This document shows, in pieces, positions 59,126-64,000 of a stretch of DNA of 64,000 nucleotides. How positions within the stretch are numbered: position 1 is the first letter of the stretch; each line of letters opens with the position of its first letter. The stretch is from Streptomyces caniferus (GTDB taxonomy: Bacteria > Actinomycetota > Actinomycetes > Streptomycetales > Streptomycetaceae): contig NZ_BLIN01000002.1 in NCBI RefSeq assembly GCF_009811555.1, positions 1,488,001-1,552,000 of the forward strand, written 5' to 3'. A program made the translations under genes and the position numbers. The notes beneath the pieces are model-generated. The model was not told the DNA's origin. It made no database searches and was given only the letters and a program-made list of their open reading frames with translations.

Positions 59126-59827
59126 TCAGCGCTTGGCGTGGCGGCCGCGGCGGGTGTCGGGGGCGGGGCTGTGCGGGCGGTCCGCGGGCGGGGCGGGCTG
59201 CTCGTTCCTGGCCTTGCCGCGGGCGCGGAGGTACTCGATGGCGATCGGTACGACGGAGACCAGCACGATCGCGACCAGGATCAGCTCGATGTGCTGGTGG
59301 ACGAACGGGATGTTCCCCAGGGAGGCGCCGAGCAGCGTGACGCCGGCGCCCCACAGGGCGCCGCCGATGAGGTTGAAGGTGATGAAGGAGCGGTAGTTCA
59401 TCCGGCTCACACCGGCGATGATCGGCGTGAACGTGCGCACGATCGGCACGAAGCGGGCCAGGATCAGCGACTTGGGGCCGTGCTTCTCGAAGAAGGCGTG
59501 CGCCTTCTCGACGTTCTCCTGCTTGAAGAGGCGCGAGTCGGGGCGCTTGAACAGCGAGGGGCCGACCTTGCGGCCGAAGAGATAGCCCGCCTGGTCACCG
59601 AGGACGGCGGCCAGCACGACCAGGGTGCACACCAGCCACAGCGGCCGGTCCAGCCTGTTCGTCGTCACCAGCAGGCCGGTGGTGAACAGCAGCGAGTCGC
59701 CCGGCAGGAAGAAGCCGATCAGCAGGCCTGACTCCGCGAAGACGATGACCAGAACACCGACCAGGCCGAAGGTCGCGATCAAGTAGTCCGGGTCCAGCCA
59801 CTGGGGGCCGAGCGCGAGAGTATTCAC
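59126..59827 (-). CDS. DedA-family membrane protein
   Basis: A 233-residue DedA/SNARE-associated-domain protein with about five helices. Motifs: ESGLLIGFFLPGDSLLFTTG, GDQAGYLFGRKVGPSLF, FFEKHGPKSLILARFVPIVR and the conserved AGVSRMNYRSFITFNLIGG. DedA proteins move or scramble lipids such as undecaprenyl phosphate. The C-terminus is basic. GTG start with AGGAG upstream. Confidence 0.92.
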   Translation of the reverse strand: MNTLALGPQWLDPDYLIATFGLVGVLVIVFAESGLLIGFFLPGDSLLFTTGLLVTTNRLDRPLWLVCTLVVLAAVLGDQAGYLFGRKVGPSLFKRPDSRLFKQENVEKAHAFFEKHGPKSLILARFVPIVRTFTPIIAGVSRMNYRSFITFNLIGGALWGAGVTLLGASLGNIPFVHQHIELILVAIVLVSVVPIAIEYLRARGKARNEQPAPPADRPHSPAPDTRRGRHAKR

Positions 59828-60034
59828 GGGGTGAAGGCTCCTGGGTCGAGGGCGCCGGATCGTGCGGTGCGACGAGCGAAGCGACGAGGGTGCAGGCGCG
59901 TGTGCGGCCCAAAACTATCAACGCCGGGTGGCGCCCCTTGGTTCCAGGCGGGCCCCGGGGCCCCACCCGAGCGCCCCCGACCGCTGGCCGCACCCGGGGG
60001 GCCGGGTGATGCTGGCCGGAAGGAGGTGCACGCC

Positions 60035-60403
60035 ATGGGCATCGATGAGTACGGCGGCGGACAGCGCGCGCAGTCCGACGTGCTGGTGGTGACGACCAAC
60101 GACGTCCCGGGGTTTCACGTGGAACGAGTGATCGGCGAGGTCTTCGGCCTGACGGTGCGCTCCCGGCACCTCGGCAGCCAGATCGGCGCGGGCCTGAAAT
60201 CGATGATCGGCGGCGAGCTGCGGGGCCTGACCAAGACCCTGGTCGAGACCCGTAACCAGGCGATGGAACGGCTGGTGGAGCAGGCCCGCTCGCGCGGTGC
60301 GAATGCGGTGCTGATGTTCCGCTTCGATGTCACGGAGGCCGCGGACGTGGGCACCGAGGTGTGCGCCTACGGGACGGCCGTGGTGCTCTCCCCGCGGGGC
60401 TGA
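60035..60403 (+). CDS. YbjQ/DUF74-family protein
   Basis: A 122-residue YbjQ-family protein, which forms pentameric rings; function unclear. Motifs VLVVTTNDVPGFHVERVIGE, TKTLVETRNQAMERLVEQA and GANAVLMFRFD are typical. ATG 60035 has the excellent ribosome site AAGGAGG. A hairpin follows between it and tipA. Confidence 0.9.
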   Translation: MGIDEYGGGQRAQSDVLVVTTNDVPGFHVERVIGEVFGLTVRSRHLGSQIGAGLKSMIGGELRGLTKTLVETRNQAMERLVEQARSRGANAVLMFRFDVTEAADVGTEVCAYGTAVVLSPRG

Positions 60404-60451
60404 GCCCCGGGCGGGCCGTGCCGGGCATGGCGCGGCCCGGAGGCGAGCATG

Positions 60452-60488
60452 CCGTACGGGCCGGGGCGCGCTCCCCCGGCCCGTACGG
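60452..60488. terminator. Bidirectional terminator, ybjQ-type gene/tipA
   Basis: Perfect 15-bp stem (60452-60466 with 60474-60488) with a 7-nt loop between the two convergent genes; the last base lies one base before the tipA stop codon. Confidence 0.8.
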
Positions 60489-60489
60489 A

Positions 60490-61248
60490 TCACAGATGGC
60501 GGACGGCGTTGGCCAGTATCGCGTCGCGCAGGTAGCCGGCGAGGCCGGGCCTGATGGCCTCGTAGGTGGCGGTGAACCGCTCGTCCGTGACATACATCTC
60601 GCCGAGTCCGCTGTGCCCCTCGTGCGTGCAGTCGTAGTAGGCCTCGCTGATGAACCGCCGGTGCTCCTCCGCGACCTCCATCGCCGCCTCGGAGTCCGCC
60701 GGCACGCCCCGCGCGAGCAGGTCCGCCATCCTGCGGTGCAGGGCGTCGAACCGCGCGGTCAGCCGCTGCCAGTCGTCCTTGGTGTACGCGGCCGTCCTGC
60801 GCCGCGACTCCTCGTAGGCGTCCGTGCCGCCCCAGCGCTCCTCGGCCTCCGCGGCGTGCGCGTCGGGGTCGAAGTCCCCGAAGACCTCGAACTTCTCCTC
60901 GGGTGTGAGCCGTACCTTCATCCTGCGTGCCTCCATCGCGTGTTCGACGGCGGCGGCCATCTCCTGGAGTCTGCCGATCCGTCCGGTCAGCAGGTCGTGC
61001 TGGCGCCGCAGATGCTCCTGCGGGTCGGTGTGCGGGTCGTCCAGGAGGGCCGCGACCTCGTCGAGCGGGAAGCCGAGCTCCCGGTAGAACAGGATCTGCT
61101 GCAGCCGGTCCAGGTCGTCCTCGCCGTAGCGCCGGTGGCCTGCGTGGCTGCGTTCGCCGGGCGGCAGCAGCCCGATCTCGTCGTAGTGGTGCAAGGTGCG
61201 CACCGTGACCCCGGCGAAGGCGGCGACCTGCCCTACCGAATAGCTCAC
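60490..61248 (-). CDS. tipA: TipA, thiopeptide-induced MerR regulator
   Basis: A 252-residue MerR-family activator. The MerR HTH (1-75) reads MSYSVGQVAAFAGVTVRTLH and LDRLQQILFYRELGFPLDEV; the C-terminal TipAS domain (from about 110) opens KVRLTPEEKFEVFGDFDP and ends LRDAILANAVRHL. In S. lividans TipAL binds thiostrepton covalently and activates its own promoter; Cys in YYDCTHEGH is the probable binding site. GTG 61248 with AAGGGAG upstream. A second start at Met110 (60921) with GGAGG 8 nt before it should give the short TipAS form. Confidence 0.93.
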   Translation of the reverse strand: MSYSVGQVAAFAGVTVRTLHHYDEIGLLPPGERSHAGHRRYGEDDLDRLQQILFYRELGFPLDEVAALLDDPHTDPQEHLRRQHDLLTGRIGRLQEMAAAVEHAMEARRMKVRLTPEEKFEVFGDFDPDAHAAEAEERWGGTDAYEESRRRTAAYTKDDWQRLTARFDALHRRMADLLARGVPADSEAAMEVAEEHRRFISEAYYDCTHEGHSGLGEMYVTDERFTATYEAIRPGLAGYLRDAILANAVRHL

Positions 61249-61275
61249 TTCCGCTCCCTTCTCGGTACGCACTCC

Positions 61276-61306
61276 ACGATGTGACCTCACCTCGCGTGAG
61301 GTGCAA
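61276..61306 (-). promoter_or_regulatory. tipA promoter and MerR-type operator
   Basis: Minus-strand -35 TTGCAC (61306-61301), 19-bp spacer and -10-like CATCGT (61281-61276). The operator ACCTCAC-GCGAG-GTGAGGT (61302-61284) fills the spacer as a perfect 7-bp dyad. The long spacer with a central dyad is the MerR-family layout, and it matches the known ptipA promoter closely from memory. Confidence 0.85.
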
Positions 61307-61363
61307 GTCCGCATCGTGAAAAGCCGGTGAGGCGGCGAACAGGAGGGTGAGATCCTGCCGCAC

Positions 61364-62029
61364 ATGCTGGGGATAACGGATCTGTCCACGTATCTGGTGG
61401 GGCTCGCACTGATCATTCTGCTGCCGGGCCCGAATTCGCTGTACGTCGTCTCGGTGGCGGCCCGGCGCGGCCCGCGGGTGGCCTACCGGGCGGCGGCCGG
61501 GGTGCTGTGCGGCGACACGGTGCTGATGACGCTGTCGGCCGGCGGGGTGGCCTCGCTGCTGCAGACCAGCCCGGTGCTGTTCACCGTCGTGAAGTTCGCC
61601 GGTGCGGGCTATCTGACGTGGCTGGCGGTGGGAATGCTGCGCGGCGCCTGGGCCCTGTGGCGCGGCCGGGAGGCGCGGCGGGCCGAGCGGCGGGGCGCGG
61701 CCCCCGGGGCGCCCAAGGAGACCGTCGAGCGGCCGTACCGCAGAGCGCTGGTGGTCAGCCTGCTCAACCCGAAGGCGATCCTGTTCTTCATCTCCTTCTT
61801 CGTGCAGTTCGTCGATCCGTCCTATGCCCATCCGGTGCTGTCGTTCCTGACGCTGGGCGCCTGGGCGCAGCTGTTCAGCCTCACGTACCTGTCGGTCCTG
61901 ATCTTCAGCGGGACGTTTCTGGCGGCCACCTTCCGCCGCCGCAAGCGGCTGACGGCCGGGCTGTCCGCGGGCGCGGGCGCCGCGTTCCTCGGCTTCGCCG
62001 CGAAGCTGTCGCTGGCGAGCGCGAGCTGA
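61364..62029 (+). CDS. LysE/RhtB-family amino acid exporter
   Basis: A 221-residue exporter with about six helices. Motifs LIILLPGPNSLYVVSVAARR, GVLCGDTVLM and VSLLNPKAILFFISFFVQF are typical of the LeuE branch. The central loop (about 105-125) is Arg/Ala-rich. It is divergent from tipA across 115 bp that contain the TipA operator, so co-regulation is possible. Confidence 0.9.
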   Translation: MLGITDLSTYLVGLALIILLPGPNSLYVVSVAARRGPRVAYRAAAGVLCGDTVLMTLSAGGVASLLQTSPVLFTVVKFAGAGYLTWLAVGMLRGAWALWRGREARRAERRGAAPGAPKETVERPYRRALVVSLLNPKAILFFISFFVQFVDPSYAHPVLSFLTLGAWAQLFSLTYLSVLIFSGTFLAATFRRRKRLTAGLSAGAGAAFLGFAAKLSLASAS

Positions 62030-62226
62030 GCCGGGCCGCGCGGGCGGGCGGTCAGGGCGGGCCGGGCGGCCGGGCCGGCCGACGGCGCGGCGGCGCGGCA
62101 CACAGGCGGATACGGGCGGGTGGCGGTCCCTCGGGGCGGCCGCCCGCCCGTTGCGCTTCCACTGGGTGAATCCTGGAGGCCACCTACCCCTTATGCCCTT
62201 ATTGTCGGGTTCCAGGAGGTTCGCCG

Positions 62227-62850
62227 ATGCCCGTGCACGATGTGAAGGTCGCCGTCATCTACTACTCGTCGACGGGCACCATCGCCGAGCTCGCCCGGCG
62301 GATCGCGGACGCCGCCGAGCACGCCGGGGCCGAGGTGCGCCTGCGCCGGACCGCGGAACTCGCCCCGCAGACCGCGATCGACGCCCATCCGGCCTGGGCC
62401 GCGAACGCCGCGGCCACCGCCGACATCATGGAGGCCACCCACGAGGACATGCTCTGGGCGGACGCGGTGATCTTCGGAACCCCCACCCGCTTCGGGAACG
62501 TGTCCTCGCAGCTCAAGCAGTACCTCGACACCCTGGGCGGCCTCTGGCAGCAGGGCAGACTGGCCGACAAGATCTACAGCGGCTTCACCGCGAGCGCCAC
62601 CCGGCACGGCGGCCAGGAGTCCACCCTGCTCGCGCTCTACCAGACCGTCCACCATTTCGGCGGCATCCTCGTGACACCGGGCTACACCGACCCGGCGAAG
62701 TTCACCGACGGCAATCCCTACGGCACTTCCCACGTCGGCGGCCCGGACACCCCGCCCGACGACGATGCGCGCACCGCCGCCCGCATCCAGGCGGAGCGCG
62801 TAGTGAAGTTCACCAAGGCCGTCAAACACGGCCTTTCCTTGGCCAGTTGA
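62227..62850 (+). CDS. wrbA: WrbA-type NAD(P)H:quinone oxidoreductase
   Basis: A 207-residue flavodoxin-like enzyme reducing quinones with two electrons. The FMN phosphate loop VIYYSSTGTIAELARRIADA, FGTPTRFGNVSSQLKQYLD and GFTASATRHGGQESTLLALY are diagnostic. The ATG has AGGAGG 6 nt upstream. It precedes the decarboxylase gene by 16 bp and is likely cotranscribed with it. Confidence 0.95.
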   Translation: MPVHDVKVAVIYYSSTGTIAELARRIADAAEHAGAEVRLRRTAELAPQTAIDAHPAWAANAAATADIMEATHEDMLWADAVIFGTPTRFGNVSSQLKQYLDTLGGLWQQGRLADKIYSGFTASATRHGGQESTLLALYQTVHHFGGILVTPGYTDPAKFTDGNPYGTSHVGGPDTPPDDDARTAARIQAERVVKFTKAVKHGLSLAS

Positions 62851-62866
62851 CGGGTAGGGACGAGAG

Positions 62867-64000
62867 ATGACTCTGCACAAAGGCGCATCGGCATCCGACC
62901 GCAAGCACATCGGACACCCGGTCAACCCGTTCTACGGGGAGGCCGACCCGGTCGCCGGTATGGAGTCCGCGCCACCGCGGCACACCCTGCCCGACGGCCC
63001 GGTCTCCCCGCGCACCGCCTATCAGTTCGTGCACGACGAGCTGATGCTGGACGGCAACTCCCGGCTGAATCTGGCGACGTTCGTCACCACCTGGATGGAG
63101 CCGCAGGCCGGGGTGCTGATGGCGGAGTGCCGGGACAAGAACATGATCGACAAGGACGAGTACCCGCGCACCGCCGAACTGGAGAAGCGGTGTGTGGCGA
63201 TGCTCGCCGACCTGTGGCACGCCCCCGTCCCGTCCGAGGCCGTCGGCTGCTCCACCACCGGGTCGAGCGAGGCCTGCATGCTCGCCGGCATGGCGCTCAA
63301 GCGGCGCTGGATGCAGCGCAACAAGGACAGGTATCCGGGCCGGGCCCGGCCCAACCTCGTCATGGGCGCCAACGTGCAGGTCTGCTGGGAGAAGTTCTGC
63401 AACTTCTGGGAGGTCGAGGCGCGCATGGTCCCGATGGAGGGCGACCGCTTCCATCTGGACGCGGCCTCCGCCGCCGGGCTCTGCGACGAGAACACCATCG
63501 GTGTGGTGGCGATCCTCGGCTCGACCTTCGACGGGTCGTACGAGCCGGTGGCCGAGATCTGCGCGGCGCTCGACACGGTCCACAAGGAGAAGGGCTGGGA
63601 CATCCCGGTCCATGTGGACGGCGCGTCCGGCGCCATGATCGCGCCGTTCCTCGACCCGGACGTGGTCTGGGACTTCCGGCTGCCGCGGGTCGCCTCCATC
63701 AACACCTCGGGGCACAAATACGGCCTGGTCTACCCGGGCGTCGGCTGGGCGCTGTGGCGCGATGCGGAGGCGCTCCCCGAGGAGCTGGTCTTCCGCGTCA
63801 ACTACCTGGGCGGCGACATGCCGACCTTCGCGCTCAACTTCTCCCGGCCCGGCGCCCAGGTCGCCGCGCAGTACTACACCTTCCTCCGGCTCGGCCGGTC
63901 CGGCTTCCGCGCCGTACAGCAGGCGACCCGCGACGTGGCCCGCTCGCTGGCCGAACGGATCGGCGCGCTGGGCGACTTCAGACTGCTGACCCAGGGCGAC
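62867..64000 (+). CDS. gadB: Glutamate decarboxylase, 3' end outside window
   Basis: Partial gene: 378 codons are visible and the frame runs off the window. It is a PLP-dependent group II decarboxylase making GABA from glutamate. Motifs include TWMEPQAGVLMAECRDKNMI, VGCSTTGSSEACMLAGMALK, HVDGASGAMIAPFL and the PLP lysine in NTSGHKYG. GAD usually has about 460-470 residues, so roughly 90 are missing. The ATG has AGGGACGAG upstream and follows wrbA by 16 bp. Confidence 0.95.
   Translation, partial: MTLHKGASASDRKHIGHPVNPFYGEADPVAGMESAPPRHTLPDGPVSPRTAYQFVHDELMLDGNSRLNLATFVTTWMEPQAGVLMAECRDKNMIDKDEYPRTAELEKRCVAMLADLWHAPVPSEAVGCSTTGSSEACMLAGMALKRRWMQRNKDRYPGRARPNLVMGANVQVCWEKFCNFWEVEARMVPMEGDRFHLDAASAAGLCDENTIGVVAILGSTFDGSYEPVAEICAALDTVHKEKGWDIPVHVDGASGAMIAPFLDPDVVWDFRLPRVASINTSGHKYGLVYPGVGWALWRDAEALPEELVFRVNYLGGDMPTFALNFSRPGAQVAAQYYTFLRLGRSGFRAVQQATRDVARSLAERIGALGDFRLLTQGD

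Overview
The window is a piece of an actinobacterial chromosome, almost certainly Streptomyces: about 70% GC, G/C-biased third codon positions, frequent GTG starts, rare TTA leucine codons, and a gene order that follows the known core Streptomyces order (cseABC, clpC, lsr2, panC-nadBC-coaX, fol genes, ftsH, hpt, tilS, dacB, ppa, tipA). No rRNA, tRNA, CRISPR array, intact insertion sequence or phage was seen.

Layout. 1-2.7 kb: end of the cell-envelope stress operon (partial lipoprotein cseA, response regulator cseB, sensor kinase cseC). 2.7-3.3 kb: two inverted copies of an intergenic repeat with a long hairpin. 3.3-6.3 kb: a DHA2 drug exporter divergent from its TetR regulator across a 23-bp inverted repeat, then a secreted M23 peptidase. 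6.3-7.1 kb: a gene-free stretch with a 23-bp tandem array. 7.1-13.1 kb: two tandem paralogous NACHT NTPases, the most unusual genes here; each has one TTA codon and only the first has a full leucine-rich C-terminus. 13.2-20.5 kb: clpC, a hypothetical gene, lsr2, an ArgA-like acetyltransferase, a BlaI regulator, a 59-residue membrane protein and coaX. 20.6-26 kb: nadC, nadB, panC and a DUF2520 gene (NAD and pantothenate synthesis), with low-complexity tails at the gene ends. 26-31.3 kb: threonine aldolase, repeat-rich DNA, an ArsR-type regulator, a truncated beta-lactamase-like gene, a regulator remnant and cutA.

31.3-41.6 kb: a NarL-type two-component system, a MidA/NDUFAF7-type methyltransferase next to a complex I 49-kDa (NuoD-type) gene, a coiled-coil membrane protein, and a compatible-solute ABC transporter split over two divergent units. 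41.7-51.2 kb: a folate cluster (folK, folB, an NTF2-like gene, folP, folE), an MprF-like protein, an esterase and ftsH. 51.4-57 kb: hpt, tilS, an HEETH zincin, dacB and divergent ppa, with a third copy of the hairpin repeat between dacB and the zincin gene. 57-64 kb: ThrE-like exporter, DedA, YbjQ, tipA with its operator, a LysE exporter, wrbA and the start of a glutamate decarboxylase gene that runs off the window.

Functionally the window is mostly housekeeping (envelope stress and peptidoglycan, proteostasis, NAD/CoA/folate cofactors, purine salvage and tRNA modification). Two accessory patches stand out: the NACHT pair and the repeat-rich, partly decayed 27.7-30.9 kb stretch. Names come from reading motifs and remembered family features; no database search was run.
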